DNA from: Bacteroidota bacterium
Lineage (GTDB): Bacteria; Bacteroidota; Bacteroidia; B-17B0; Aurantibacillaceae
Assembly (NCBI GenBank): GCA_025362395.1
Contig: JANYGK010000078.1
Coordinates: 1-64,000, forward strand
Direction: 5' to 3'
DNA: 64,000 nucleotides
The position numbers and the translations under genes are program-made. The notes under the pieces are model-generated. The model was not told the origin of the DNA, did no database searches, and was given only the letters and a program-made list of their open reading frames with translations. Below, in pieces: positions 50,549 to 60,735 of this stretch; the first letter of the stretch is position 1; each line of letters opens with the position of its first letter.

Positions 50549-51355
50549 TTATTTAATTGCTAATTCCTTGGCTCTTTTTTCCGCATTACTAATGGCTTCT
50601 ATAATAACATTGCTCAAATTACGCTCCTCAAATATTTTTAAAGCGGCCTCTGTAGTTCCTCCTTTAGAAGTAACGGAAGCAATATATTCATCAGGTGTTT
50701 TTTGTCCATTATTAATTAAATGAAAAGAACCAAGCATGGTTTGTTTAGTCAAAATAGATGCCACATGTTCGTCTAACCCCAAATGAATGCCGGCCTCTAT
50801 TAAGCTTTTCATAAAATAGAAAAAATAAGCCGGGCCGCTGCCGCTTAATGCTGTAACCGCGTTTAGTTGCTGCTCTTCCTTTAAATACAATGTTCTGCCG
50901 GTGGTTGACAGTAAATTTTCTACCAACCTAATTTGATCATGCGTTAATTCGGCCGACGGAGTAAACGCTGTCATGCCCATACTTATTTCCACCGGTAAAT
51001 TAGGCATGGCGCGTACAATAAATTTATGATCCAATTCACTTTGTATAAACGATATTTCGGTGCCGGCCATAATAGACAGTATCACACTGTTTTCATGAGT
51101 AACTTTTTTCAACTCTTTGGCCAGTGTTTTAAAATCCTGCGGTTTAACGGCCAGTATAACAATATTGCATTCTTTTATTAAAGCATTATTTACGGTTACT
51201 ACTTTACCTATATTTAATGAAGACAATACGTTTTGTCGCTCTTCATTTTTTTCAACAAGCAGCAAATTTTCTTTGGTAGTAATTTTATATCTTAAAAAAG
51301 AATTAGCATATATGAGACCCATATTACCGCATCCTATAATGGCTATTTTATTCAT
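50549..51355 (-). CDS. proC: Pyrroline-5-carboxylate reductase
   Basis: 'IGCGNMG', 'AVKPQDF', 'AVTALSGSGPAYFFYFMKSLIEAG', 'VTSKGGTTEAAL'. Confidence 0.92.
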   Translation of the reverse strand: MNKIAIIGCGNMGLIYANSFLRYKITTKENLLLVEKNEERQNVLSSLNIGKVVTVNNALIKECNIVILAVKPQDFKTLAKELKKVTHENSVILSIMAGTEISFIQSELDHKFIVRAMPNLPVEISMGMTAFTPSAELTHDQIRLVENLLSTTGRTLYLKEEQQLNAVTALSGSGPAYFFYFMKSLIEAGIHLGLDEHVASILTKQTMLGSFHLINNGQKTPDEYIASVTSKGGTTEAALKIFEERNLSNVIIEAISNAEKRAKELAIK

Positions 51356-51594
51356 CCGTTATTTAATTGATATTCGTATTCCTGCTCCTGTATTACCTCT
51401 GCGGTGTTTGGCGTATCATTAAGCAAATCATACATAAAATTACGATCGGGTAAAATTTTAGCTTTATGACGCATTATTAATTTCTTTTTACCGATAAAGC
51501 TGATCTCCTCAAACTCTTCGGGATTTATGAGTTTAAAAAAATGCTTGTTGTTTTTATATTTCCTGAATTGAGGAAACTGTATACTATCGGGCAT
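51352..51594 (-). CDS. Hypothetical protein
   Basis: 80-aa ORF overlapping the proC start by 4 bp (ATGA-like coupling). Confidence 0.5.
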   Translation of the reverse strand: MPDSIQFPQFRKYKNNKHFFKLINPEEFEEISFIGKKKLIMRHKAKILPDRNFMYDLLNDTPNTAEVIQEQEYEYQLNNG

Positions 51595-51648
51595 ATCATG
51601 TGTTACAATTATTTCTTATTCTTTTACTTAAGGAAAAAAACTTATGTA

Positions 51649-51681
51649 TAAAAAACGCCCTGCAAATTTGCAAGGCGTTGA
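51649..51681 (-). terminator. Intrinsic terminator (minus strand)
   Basis: AACGCCyTGCAAA/TTTGCArGGCGTT hairpin followed on the minus strand by TTTTTT. Confidence 0.7.
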
Positions 51682-51691
51682 TCAATTTATT

Positions 51692-54600
51692 TTATTGTAT
51701 CTCCTGCGGAATTTGCTGTTGCGGTTGCTTTTCAGGCATGAGCTCCTCCATGGGGACAATAGCCGTTAAGCGCTTCATTAATTCTTTAGAATAAGGTTCT
51801 TGTTTAAACTGCTCAGACAGCATAACCAAGCGGCGCATAATTTCTTTTGCCTGACCTATTTCTCTTCCAAATGCCGCACGGTGAACAGGTTTTTGAGCAT
51901 TGTATACTTTCAGATCATTCTCATAAATATCGAACAACTTAGTAGAAAGCTCAGTTGCTTTTTTCATGTTTCCAAGTTGATAATACCCTGCAATAATCGT
52001 GTATATAGTAGCTTCATAACGTACGTTTTCATCAGGAATTTTTTCAAGACACAGATCCAATACTTTTTCCGCTTTTTGTTTTTGGCCTTTATTAATTAAA
52101 GCGCCCGCTAATGTAGCCATCTGCATACGCATATTCGATGCCATCCGCGTACAGTTTTCATCAAGGCTGACCCCTTGTTTATCCAAACCGCCCCAAACAA
52201 ATTTATTAACGATATTATCATACATCACATCTGTATTTACCCTTCCGCCCTGCTGCATTTCCGCTTCCGTATTTTTAATAGGCGTTAAGCGATAGGCTAA
52301 TCCTTCTAACTGGAAATATTCTTCCATTCCTAAATACGCTTCTGCTCCCGTAGTAACTGCAAAATAAATCGGGCGTTTCCAATTATTATGAGCAATCAGA
52401 TCAAGCACCATTAAATCGTTTTTAGTTAAGTAAGACCTGGTAATACTCCATTTGATATTTTTTACTAAACGCGCTGTATCCTTTACGGTAATTACTTTTT
52501 CGCGCATAACAGCGGCAGAATCTACAGGTACATAAAACGTTTTGCTTGGTAAATAATCCAATGGCTTGCCATAACCTTCGTATTTATTGGCAATGTCATC
52601 AGACTCCACAAACTCAATGGCTTTTTTCAAATTCATTGGTCCCGCGCCTTTATCCATAATATACACCACATCACGGGTTCCCTGTACATATTTTTCTGCG
52701 GGAATGGTAAACGGCACCGGCGCCGATTCGTAAGCTGCACGGCGCATTTGGTTAATGTACCAGTCTGTTTGTAATAAACTTAAATTTACAACACGTACAT
52801 CTGTTCTCACACCTTCTACTTCCTGCGCATACCATAAAGGGAATGTATCGTTATCACCATTAGTAAATAAAATAGCATTCGGTGCACAGGAATTTAAATA
52901 ATTCACGGCGAAATCGCGGCTCATGGTTCTTTTTGAACGGTTGTGGTCATCCCAACCTTCAGCCCCCATAAGGGTAGGAATAATTAATCCTATTCCAATA
53001 GCAATAGCGGCGGCACTTTTAGCGCTACTTTTTCTGCTTAACAGGTCAAAAATAAATAATACGCCAAAGCCTATCCAAAATGCAAAGGCATAAAATGAGG
53101 CTGCATAGGCATAATCTCGTTCACGGGGCTGGTAAGGATATTGATTTAAATAAAATACAATGGCAAAACCCGTTAATAGAAACAATAAGGATACTACCCA
53201 AAAATCGGGCTTATGTTTCCTATATTGAAATATAAATCCTAAAATACCCAATAGGAAAGGCAAGGCGTAAAAAGAATTACTTGCTTTGTTATCAGAAGCT
53301 TGGTGAGGGATTAAAGAAGTATCACTGTCTAAAAATACGTCATCTAAGCCTTTAATGCCCGTTTTCCAGTTTCCCTCTAAAGGATTACCGTTTAAGCCTT
53401 GTATATCATTTTGGCGGCCAATAAAATTCCACGCAAAATAACGCAGGTACATGTATTTAACCTGGTAATTTACAAAGTAAGTAAGGTTAGCCATGAAGGA
53501 AGGAATTTGTACTTCCTCCATTTCACCCGATTGTTCGTTTTGTTTTACTTTTGTTTTATGATGCTTCTGCACATCGCCCCAATAGCGATAGGCCGCTTCA
53601 TGGTTGCCTTGCTGACTCCACATACGGGGGAAAACAGTTGTATACTCTTCTTCATAAACCGGGATCGATTTTTTACGATCATCCGTTATTTTATATTTTT
53701 TAGACTTTTCATCCTTTGCATACACGGGTTCCCCGTCGCCAAAATATTGTTGTGATTTAGTTGGTGCATTATAGTATTGCCCTTTAATTAAGGGCCAGTC
53801 TCCATATTGCTCACGGTTTAAATATGACAACATAGTAATTGCATTTTCAGGATCATTTTCATCCATTGGCGTATTGGCCTGTGAACGGATAATTAAAATA
53901 AAGAAAGAAGAATAGCCGATGATTAAGGTAGTAAAACTCACCAAAATAACGTTAAGTGTATTACCACTCCTGCTTTTTAGATAATGAATGCCGTACAACA
54001 TACCGCCTAAAACAAGAACTCGGGTTAACATACCGGATCCTGAATAGGCTGACACCACTGCCAATAAAGCAAAAAGAATTCCTGTATAAAAGCCAAGCTT
54101 ATACAAAGATTCTTTTTTGTTAATTGTGTAAGCGATTAAACTTCCTAACGAGGTGAACAATAACACAAAATAAATAATGGAGCCAATGTTAAAGTTCATT
54201 CCAAATTTGTTTACAAAAAAGATCTCATAATCAGCAGCAAATTTTACAATTTTCGGGATCATAATATTTTGAACCCCACCCAGTAATATCAAAGAAATAA
54301 TACCCGTATAGATAAATGTTTTCCACTCGAACTTGTATTTTTTAAAATAATAAATAAAACAAATGGCCGGTATAACCAATAAATTCAATAAATGGACGCC
54401 GATAGATAAACCCATTAAATAAGCAATAAGCACCAGCCAGCGCATAGCCCCTATAGAATTTAATGAATCTTCCGCTTCCCATTTTAAGATAGCCCAAAAT
54501 ACAAGCGCCGTAAAGAAGGAAGACATAGCATAAACCTCACCCTCAACCGCTGAAAACCAAAAAGAATCAGAAAATGCATAAGCTAATCCACCCACTACAC

Positions 54601-54970
54601 CCGCACCTAATACGGCCCATTGTTTTGGTTGAGTAAATTCCTCATTTGGTTTTAAGATCATTTTGATACTTAAACGCGTAATACTCCAGTATAAAAATAA
54701 AATGGTAAAAGAGCTGCATAATGCAGACATAATATTGATCATTTTACCCGCTAATGCAGGATCTCCACCGGCAAGCAATGCAAAAAAACGACCTATCAAC
54801 AAAAAGAAAGGCGCTCCCGGCGGATGCCCTACTTCTAACTTATAGGCACAGGCAATATACTCACCACAATCCCAAAAACTGGCGGTAGGCTCAATGGTTG
54901 CGCAAAACGTAAAAGTAGCAATGGCAAATACCAGCCAGCCAATAATGTTGTTGAGTTGTTTAAATTGCAT
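51692..54970 (-). CDS. DUF2723 family membrane protein (GT117-like glycosyltransferase)
   Basis: 'ASFWDCGEYIACAYKLEVGHPPGAPFFLLIGR' and many TM helices; 'LFTNGDNDTFPLWYAQEVEGVRTDVRVVNLSLL'. Confidence 0.88.
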   Translation of the reverse strand: MQFKQLNNIIGWLVFAIATFTFCATIEPTASFWDCGEYIACAYKLEVGHPPGAPFFLLIGRFFALLAGGDPALAGKMINIMSALCSSFTILFLYWSITRLSIKMILKPNEEFTQPKQWAVLGAGVVGGLAYAFSDSFWFSAVEGEVYAMSSFFTALVFWAILKWEAEDSLNSIGAMRWLVLIAYLMGLSIGVHLLNLLVIPAICFIYYFKKYKFEWKTFIYTGIISLILLGGVQNIMIPKIVKFAADYEIFFVNKFGMNFNIGSIIYFVLLFTSLGSLIAYTINKKESLYKLGFYTGILFALLAVVSAYSGSGMLTRVLVLGGMLYGIHYLKSRSGNTLNVILVSFTTLIIGYSSFFILIIRSQANTPMDENDPENAITMLSYLNREQYGDWPLIKGQYYNAPTKSQQYFGDGEPVYAKDEKSKKYKITDDRKKSIPVYEEEYTTVFPRMWSQQGNHEAAYRYWGDVQKHHKTKVKQNEQSGEMEEVQIPSFMANLTYFVNYQVKYMYLRYFAWNFIGRQNDIQGLNGNPLEGNWKTGIKGLDDVFLDSDTSLIPHQASDNKASNSFYALPFLLGILGFIFQYRKHKPDFWVVSLLFLLTGFAIVFYLNQYPYQPRERDYAYAASFYAFAFWIGFGVLFIFDLLSRKSSAKSAAAIAIGIGLIIPTLMGAEGWDDHNRSKRTMSRDFAVNYLNSCAPNAILFTNGDNDTFPLWYAQEVEGVRTDVRVVNLSLLQTDWYINQMRRAAYESAPVPFTIPAEKYVQGTRDVVYIMDKGAGPMNLKKAIEFVESDDIANKYEGYGKPLDYLPSKTFYVPVDSAAVMREKVITVKDTARLVKNIKWSITRSYLTKNDLMVLDLIAHNNWKRPIYFAVTTGAEAYLGMEEYFQLEGLAYRLTPIKNTEAEMQQGGRVNTDVMYDNIVNKFVWGGLDKQGVSLDENCTRMASNMRMQMATLAGALINKGQKQKAEKVLDLCLEKIPDENVRYEATIYTIIAGYYQLGNMKKATELSTKLFDIYENDLKVYNAQKPVHRAAFGREIGQAKEIMRRLVMLSEQFKQEPYSKELMKRLTAIVPMEELMPEKQPQQQIPQEIQ

Positions 54971-55052
54971 AAGTTGTTTCTATAATTCGATGAGATGCGA
55001 ATTTAACTAAAATAAGAAAGCCAAGTAGCCGAATATTTTTTTTTATCATTTT

Positions 55053-55082
55053 TTTGTAAATCAAGATTAATTAGTATTTTTG
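55053..55082 (+). promoter_or_regulatory. Bacteroidota-type promoter for tRNA-Gln
   Basis: TTTG (55053-55056), 18-bp spacer, TATTTTTG (55075-55082). Confidence 0.6.
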
Positions 55083-55110
55083 TCGCCCAAACTTTTAAAT
55101 AAGTTTAGAT

Positions 55111-55186
55111 TGTCTGATGGTGTAACTGGCAACACGACTGATTTTGGTTCAGTAGAGTCTAGGTTCGAGCCCTAGTCAGACAACCA
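55111..55186 (+). tRNA. tRNA-Gln (anticodon TTG), CCA encoded
   Basis: Acceptor tgtctga/tcagaca, anticodon arm ACTGA-TTTTGGT-TCAGT, T-arm ctagg-ttcgagc-cctag, 3' A-CCA. Confidence 0.92.
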
Positions 55187-55229
55187 ACCTTAACGATTAT
55201 TGGCAACTTATGCCGGTTTCCGAAAACAA

Positions 55230-55261
55230 AAAAGTCCTAAGAAGTTCTTAGGGCTTTTTTT
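55230..55261 (+). terminator. Intrinsic terminator of tRNA-Gln
   Basis: aaagtcctaagaa-gttcttagggcttttttt. Confidence 0.75.
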
Positions 55262-55274
55262 ATGAAGCCAATTT
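55254..55274. repeat. 21-bp direct repeat, copy 1 (flanks RhuM cassette)
   Basis: ctttttttatgaagccaattt, identical at 56443-56463. Confidence 0.85.
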
Positions 55275-55301
55275 AACGGCTAAATAACAAAATAGGCCTG
55301 A

Positions 55302-55310
55302 GGTTCGTTA
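55302..55310. repeat. 9-bp inverted repeat, left arm
   Basis: ggttcgtta; its reverse complement taacgaacc is at 56430-56438. Confidence 0.6.
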
Positions 55311-55390
55311 ATATGCTATAAAATGTAGCAATTAAAAGCTATATTTTTAATTGCACACAAAGAGTATTAGCTTTATATCAAAATATCTTA

Positions 55391-56410
55391 ATGGAAATAG
55401 CGAATACAGATTTTCTTTTTTATTCGGGAAAAGACGGCAATACTAATATTGCAATAATTGCTGATAGAGAATATGAAACTATATGGGCATCACAGAAAAA
55501 TATTGCTGAAATTTTCGGAGTTGAAGCAAATACTATTAATTACCATATATCAGAAATTTATAAAACATCTGAATTACAACAAGATGGAACCACTCGAAAA
55601 ATTCGAGTAGTTCAAACTGAAGGCAATAGAAAAGTAGAAAGAAATGTTGATTTTTATAACCTTGATATGATAATTGCGATAGGTTATAGAGTTAATTCTT
55701 TCCAAGCAACTCAATTTAGAATTTGGGCAACCAAAACCTTAAAAGAATATATAATTAAGGGATTTGTTTTAGATGACGAACGATTAAAACAGGGCAAAGA
55801 ATTATTCGGTAAAGATTATTTTACGGAATTACTCGAAAGGATTAGAGAAATCAGGGCATCAGAACGGATGTTTTACTTAAAAGTTACAGATCTATATGCT
55901 GAAAGTATTGATTATGATGCTCATTCACCAATTACTCAGAGATTTTATGCAACTGTACAAAATAAACTTCACTGGGCTATACACAAGCATACAGCTGCTG
56001 AGCTAATTAAATTGAGAGCAAAAGCTAACCAACCAAATATGGGCTTGACTACTTGGAGAAATGTAAATAATGGTGGTAAGATTATAAAAACAGATATTAC
56101 TATAGCTAAGAATTATTTAAAAAAAGAAGAGCTGGATGGATTGAATCGTTTAGTGTCAATGTATTTAGATTACGCAGAGAATTTCGTTAAAAGAGGAATC
56201 GTATTAAAAATGGCAGATTGGGCAGAAAAACTAGATTCGTTCTTACAATTTAATGAATATGAATTAATAAATGACGCAGGGAATGTTAAGCATGAAATAG
56301 CTAGCAAACTGGCCGAAAAAGAATACACAAAATTCAGAATTAAACAGGATAAAGAGTTCAAATCAGATTTCGAAAAAACAATGGAAAAAATAAAAAAACT
56401 AAAAAATTAA
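55391..56410 (+). CDS. RhuM-family protein
   Basis: 'EYETIWASQKNIAEIFGVEANTINYHISEIYKTSEL...NVDFYNLDMIIAIGYRVNSFQATQFRIWATKTLKEYIIKGFVLDDERLK'. Confidence 0.9.
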   Translation: MEIANTDFLFYSGKDGNTNIAIIADREYETIWASQKNIAEIFGVEANTINYHISEIYKTSELQQDGTTRKIRVVQTEGNRKVERNVDFYNLDMIIAIGYRVNSFQATQFRIWATKTLKEYIIKGFVLDDERLKQGKELFGKDYFTELLERIREIRASERMFYLKVTDLYAESIDYDAHSPITQRFYATVQNKLHWAIHKHTAAELIKLRAKANQPNMGLTTWRNVNNGGKIIKTDITIAKNYLKKEELDGLNRLVSMYLDYAENFVKRGIVLKMADWAEKLDSFLQFNEYELINDAGNVKHEIASKLAEKEYTKFRIKQDKEFKSDFEKTMEKIKKLKN

Positions 56411-56442
56411 TTATTTGATTTATAATTAATAACGAACCAAGA

Positions 56443-56463
56443 CTTTTTTTATGAAGCCAATTT
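56443..56463. repeat. 21-bp direct repeat, copy 2
   Basis: ctttttttatgaagccaattt; overlaps the last codons of the 56449-58008 gene. Confidence 0.85.
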
Positions 56464-58008
56464 TAACCTCGAACTAATTTTTTCTTTAATTAAGCTTTGA
56501 ACGGATCGTTTTGTGATCTTACTCTCCAACCAAGAAATAATATCGAAATATAAGAAAGCTCTTTTTTCAAATTTATTTTTTTGTAATGATTTCATTTGTG
56601 CTTTCAAAAGTATAAATCTATTTTGCACGTTTTTGATTTCTCTTACTATTAATAAGCCTTTTAAGAAATCGAGAATGTGTTTTTGGTATAAAGACAGATC
56701 ACCTTTTTTAATGAAGTAACGGTATGTTGATCTGATATAGGTTTCAACCAAGTCATCGTTCCCTAGTTCGAAATGACTGATTAGTGAAAGGATGCGGGCA
56801 AAAGAATGCAGGTCTTCACGCAGTGCAATTTCACGCTCGTTGGTAATTTTATTTAACCAAGTTAATGCCGTTCTATAGTTTCCGCTGCCAAAGTATAAAC
56901 AGGCAATTTTGTAATAGATTAATAATATAGAATGCTTATCAAGCTTTGTTACAAATTTATTGAGCTCGTTCTCTAAAGCAGCCACAATGCGGGTTCCTGA
57001 CTTAAATTCCCCTAACATAAAATGGCGGTTCATTTCATGAATGTAGATGGCTTTAAATAAATTAAGGTTTAAGTTTTCCGTCAAAATAATTTTCTTTTCC
57101 CGCTTAATGGCAACTAAGCGTTTTAAGGTTTCTGTAAACTCTTTGTATTTGTATAACTTGTTTTGCACGGCCAATAAGCTGTTCAGAGCCTTAATATACA
57201 TTTCGGGCCTTACCGGCTGCATTTCGGGCTGCTCTTCAAATAAATCAACCCATTTATTGGCATACACATATCCTTCTTTAAAATCGCGGATAAAAAAATA
57301 AAAGCTTACATACGATTTATACAGGTATAGTTTTTCCTGAAACGACAGTTCTTTGATAGCGTATACCGGCAGGCCGGCGTTAAAAAATGTGGTTACCTTT
57401 TCAAGGTCCTGTTTGTTTCTCACAAAGCCCGATTTAGTATAGTACGAATCAAGTTTAATAGAAAGATTAGAGAAAATATTGATATTCTTAATGCTCTCCG
57501 TTACCTTTACCGTTTCACTTATAATATGATTTACACGCTCTTCGTTGCCCGCGTCGAGTGTTTTAGAAATAACCAGTTTTTCAATATCTAAAATTTCCAA
57601 TAAAAAAATAGACTGGTCATTGCTGACCGCCATTTTTTTAGCTTTGTCTATCATTTTCACACACTCTCTATATAAACATTTGCTGTATAATAATCGGGCA
57701 TAATCTATCAGCTCCATAATTTTAATGCTTCGTAAACTATCGCTGTTACACAATCTCAGGCTTTTAAGCAACTGCATATAGAGATGTATTTTAAGATTTG
57801 GCAATTGCTTAGGATATAATGTTTTTTCCTTTTTTAAAATTTTCTCTTCATCATATTCTTTTTGTTTTTCAATAGCATCGAACAGGATAATAAATTTTTT
57901 ATCGCCTGTATTACCCAAGCGGGAAACATACAATTTAAAAAACCGTTTCTCACCCTTTGATAACGCTTTTATAAGGTTGAATAATTGTTCAGATTTAACG
58001 TTAGACAT
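56449..58008 (-). CDS. Hypothetical alpha-helical protein (519 aa, TPR-like impression)
   Basis: Long ORF with coding composition; no recognised motif. Confidence 0.7.
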   Translation of the reverse strand: MSNVKSEQLFNLIKALSKGEKRFFKLYVSRLGNTGDKKFIILFDAIEKQKEYDEEKILKKEKTLYPKQLPNLKIHLYMQLLKSLRLCNSDSLRSIKIMELIDYARLLYSKCLYRECVKMIDKAKKMAVSNDQSIFLLEILDIEKLVISKTLDAGNEERVNHIISETVKVTESIKNINIFSNLSIKLDSYYTKSGFVRNKQDLEKVTTFFNAGLPVYAIKELSFQEKLYLYKSYVSFYFFIRDFKEGYVYANKWVDLFEEQPEMQPVRPEMYIKALNSLLAVQNKLYKYKEFTETLKRLVAIKREKKIILTENLNLNLFKAIYIHEMNRHFMLGEFKSGTRIVAALENELNKFVTKLDKHSILLIYYKIACLYFGSGNYRTALTWLNKITNEREIALREDLHSFARILSLISHFELGNDDLVETYIRSTYRYFIKKGDLSLYQKHILDFLKGLLIVREIKNVQNRFILLKAQMKSLQKNKFEKRAFLYFDIISWLESKITKRSVQSLIKEKISSRLKLAS

Positions 58009-58163
58009 CGTATAATTAAAAAATAAAAATCTATATTTTAAAGGTTATACATCAAAATTATGAAATAATAGTATAGTTTACGCATCATATCATATTTTTA
58101 TTTTAATTCTTTACTGCCAAACTGCCTGAATATCTTTGTAAGACAAATCCTCATTTAAACAAA

Positions 58164-59150
58164 ATGAAAACAACAGCTGCAATAACAGGCGTATCCGCTT
58201 ATCTTCCCGACTACATTTTATCCAATAAGGAATTGGAAAAAATGGTGGATACATGCGATGAATGGATCATGAGCCGTTGCGGGGTAAGTGAACGACGTAT
58301 TTTAAAAGATAAAGATAAAGCCAGCGCATTTATGGCTGCGGAAGCGGCAAAAACACTGTTGACAAAAAAAGGAATTTCACCTTTAGATATTGAACTGATC
58401 ATTGTGGCCACCGTAACACCCGATCATCAATACCCGGCTACCGCAAATATTGTGAGCGATATGATAGGTGCTACAAATGCCTGGGGATTTGATGTGCAAG
58501 CCGCATGCTCCAGTTTTATTTATGCCTTAACCACTGCTTCAAAATTTATTGAAACCGGTACTCATAAAAAAATATTGGTAATAGGCTCCGACAAGATGAG
58601 CAGTATTGTTGATTATACCGACCGTCAGACGGCTATTTTATTTGGTGACGGTGCAGGGGCAGTGTTACTGGAACCTACTACGGACGGTACCGGCATATTA
58701 GACAGTAAAATGTATTCAGACGGTGCCGGTAAAAAAGCGTTGTTTCAACCGGCAGGCGGGAGCTTAATTCCGTCATCGATTGAATCGGTTACCAACAAAC
58801 AACATTTTGTGGAAATGGACGGGCAGTCTGTGTTTAAAGTAGCAGTCCTGAAAATGGCCGATGTGGCGGAAGAAATTATGCAACGTAACCATTTAAAAGC
58901 GGACGACGTAGCTTTTTTAGTACCGCACCAGGCAAACAAACGTATTATTGAAGCAACAGCAAACCGCATGGGCATTAGCATGGAAAGGGTGATGCTGAAC
59001 ATTCAAAAATACGGCAATACGACGTCAGCCACGTTACCTATTTGCCTAGCAGAATGGGAAAACCAACTTAAAAAAGGTGATAACCTTGTATTAACCACAT
59101 TTGGCGCAGGTTTTACCTGGGGTGGGCTTTATTTGAAGTGGAGTTATTAA
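58164..59150 (+). CDS. fabH: 3-oxoacyl-ACP synthase III family
   Basis: 'VQAACSSFIYALTTASKFIETG' active-site Cys; 'VPHQANKRIIEATANRMGI'; 'YGNTTSATLPI'. Confidence 0.93.
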   Translation: MKTTAAITGVSAYLPDYILSNKELEKMVDTCDEWIMSRCGVSERRILKDKDKASAFMAAEAAKTLLTKKGISPLDIELIIVATVTPDHQYPATANIVSDMIGATNAWGFDVQAACSSFIYALTTASKFIETGTHKKILVIGSDKMSSIVDYTDRQTAILFGDGAGAVLLEPTTDGTGILDSKMYSDGAGKKALFQPAGGSLIPSSIESVTNKQHFVEMDGQSVFKVAVLKMADVAEEIMQRNHLKADDVAFLVPHQANKRIIEATANRMGISMERVMLNIQKYGNTTSATLPICLAEWENQLKKGDNLVLTTFGAGFTWGGLYLKWSY

Positions 59151-60586
59151 TTTTTAATAAACTTTTCGGTTTTTAGAACAGCTCCGTCTTTATCTATAAT
59201 TTGCAGAAGATAAACATCATTAGGTAAAGCGAAAATCGGTATAGGCATTTGGTATTCATTTACATCGGAGACTATCTGTCCAAATGAGTTAAAAATTCTC
59301 AAACTTTTGTATTTAATGTTAGTTAAAACAGATAGCGAATAGTTGCTTGGATTAGGATAAAGAGAAAAATTTAAATGAGCTTCATCAATATTATTAATTG
59401 AGGCTATAACTCTATAATAATAAAATGTACTGTCTCCCGAGGCTATACTTGTACCTGCGCTATTCCATACTTTGGATACGCTGCTTTGCTGAAAATTAGT
59501 TGCATCAAATGTATTTGAAGGCCTACTGGTATTTATCCAATTTGTACCATTCCATTTTTGATATAATCTATTTAAAAGTCCATTATTAACATTGTAAACA
59601 GATGTAGATCTGTTAAAGTCAATCCAATTTGTACCATCCCAATTTTGAGTTATAGAAGAAGTTTCATTATTTGATAAATCATATGTTTTAATAAACTTAC
59701 CACTATTACTCCAAGAAGATCCATTCCAATTTTGAGCTACACTTAAAGTTCTATTATGATGAGTATCGTAAGTATCATTTGATTGTGATGAATTTTCCCA
59801 AGAGCTGACATTCCAAACTTGGCTAATACTGGTTATCTCATCATTATTCGTATTATATGTAAATATATCCTGAAAATAATTTTCCCATGCGCTTCCATTC
59901 CAATTTTGGCTTAAATCATTTGTGCATAGATTATTTGTATTATATATATATGATTGTTTATCTACATTTTCCCATTGATTAGAAATCCAATTTTGATCCA
60001 TATAGCTTGTTAATGAATTGTTTGAGTTATATGTTGATGTACCCAATGAACCGTTTACCCATACATTACTACTCCAATTCTGAACTAATTCATTTAACAG
60101 ATTATTATTACTATCATAAGTGTAAATCGTTTGGTTACTGTTTTCCCAATTAGTACCATTCCAATATTGAACTATTTGACTTGTAGGATAATTAGAAGCG
60201 TTAAATGTGTGAATGTATTTAAAATCATTTACCCACATAGAATTACTCCATGTTGAACGTGTAATACCAATCATATTTCCATTTGAATCGTATGCATAAT
60301 TTACTACTTTTCCATTTGGCGTTAAAGACCAACTATTAATATTTACATCCCATGACCATGTATAACTACTATCTTGCATACTTACCAGAGATGACAATTT
60401 CGTAATTCTATCTTTTAAATTATTTGAATTTATTCTACTGTCTAAGATATACTTAGCTTTTTCCTGTGGTTTTATAACTTCAGTTTTAAAAAATGGTAAA
60501 GAGCTTATTTCTTTTACATAAGATCTATTTTGAGCGACTATACTTAACGATAAAGTCAGAATTGTAATAATTAATATTTTTTTCAT
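59147..60586 (-). CDS. Secreted repeat protein with T9SS type A sorting domain
   Basis: Signal peptide, 29-aa repeats, C-terminal 'NFSLYPNPSNYSLSVLTN...DVYLLQIIDKDGAVLKTEKFIKN'. Confidence 0.85.
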   Translation of the reverse strand: MKKILIITILTLSLSIVAQNRSYVKEISSLPFFKTEVIKPQEKAKYILDSRINSNNLKDRITKLSSLVSMQDSSYTWSWDVNINSWSLTPNGKVVNYAYDSNGNMIGITRSTWSNSMWVNDFKYIHTFNASNYPTSQIVQYWNGTNWENSNQTIYTYDSNNNLLNELVQNWSSNVWVNGSLGTSTYNSNNSLTSYMDQNWISNQWENVDKQSYIYNTNNLCTNDLSQNWNGSAWENYFQDIFTYNTNNDEITSISQVWNVSSWENSSQSNDTYDTHHNRTLSVAQNWNGSSWSNSGKFIKTYDLSNNETSSITQNWDGTNWIDFNRSTSVYNVNNGLLNRLYQKWNGTNWINTSRPSNTFDATNFQQSSVSKVWNSAGTSIASGDSTFYYYRVIASINNIDEAHLNFSLYPNPSNYSLSVLTNIKYKSLRIFNSFGQIVSDVNEYQMPIPIFALPNDVYLLQIIDKDGAVLKTEKFIKN

Positions 60587-60735
60587 TTTTATGCTGGTTT
60601 TTAAGCAAATATAAAAGATTAATCTTATTACATACGCCTGATTCTTGCCATTTTGTCACATTTATCCCTATTGGTATAACCTTTGCCTGTTATCCCGCGC
60701 AAACTATTTATATTTATACAAAATTCATACGCACC

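Noticed and set aside
55391-56410. RhuM gene as part of a restriction-modification or defence island
   Set aside because: No R-M, toxin-antitoxin or other defence gene adjacent; only a solitary cassette is supported.
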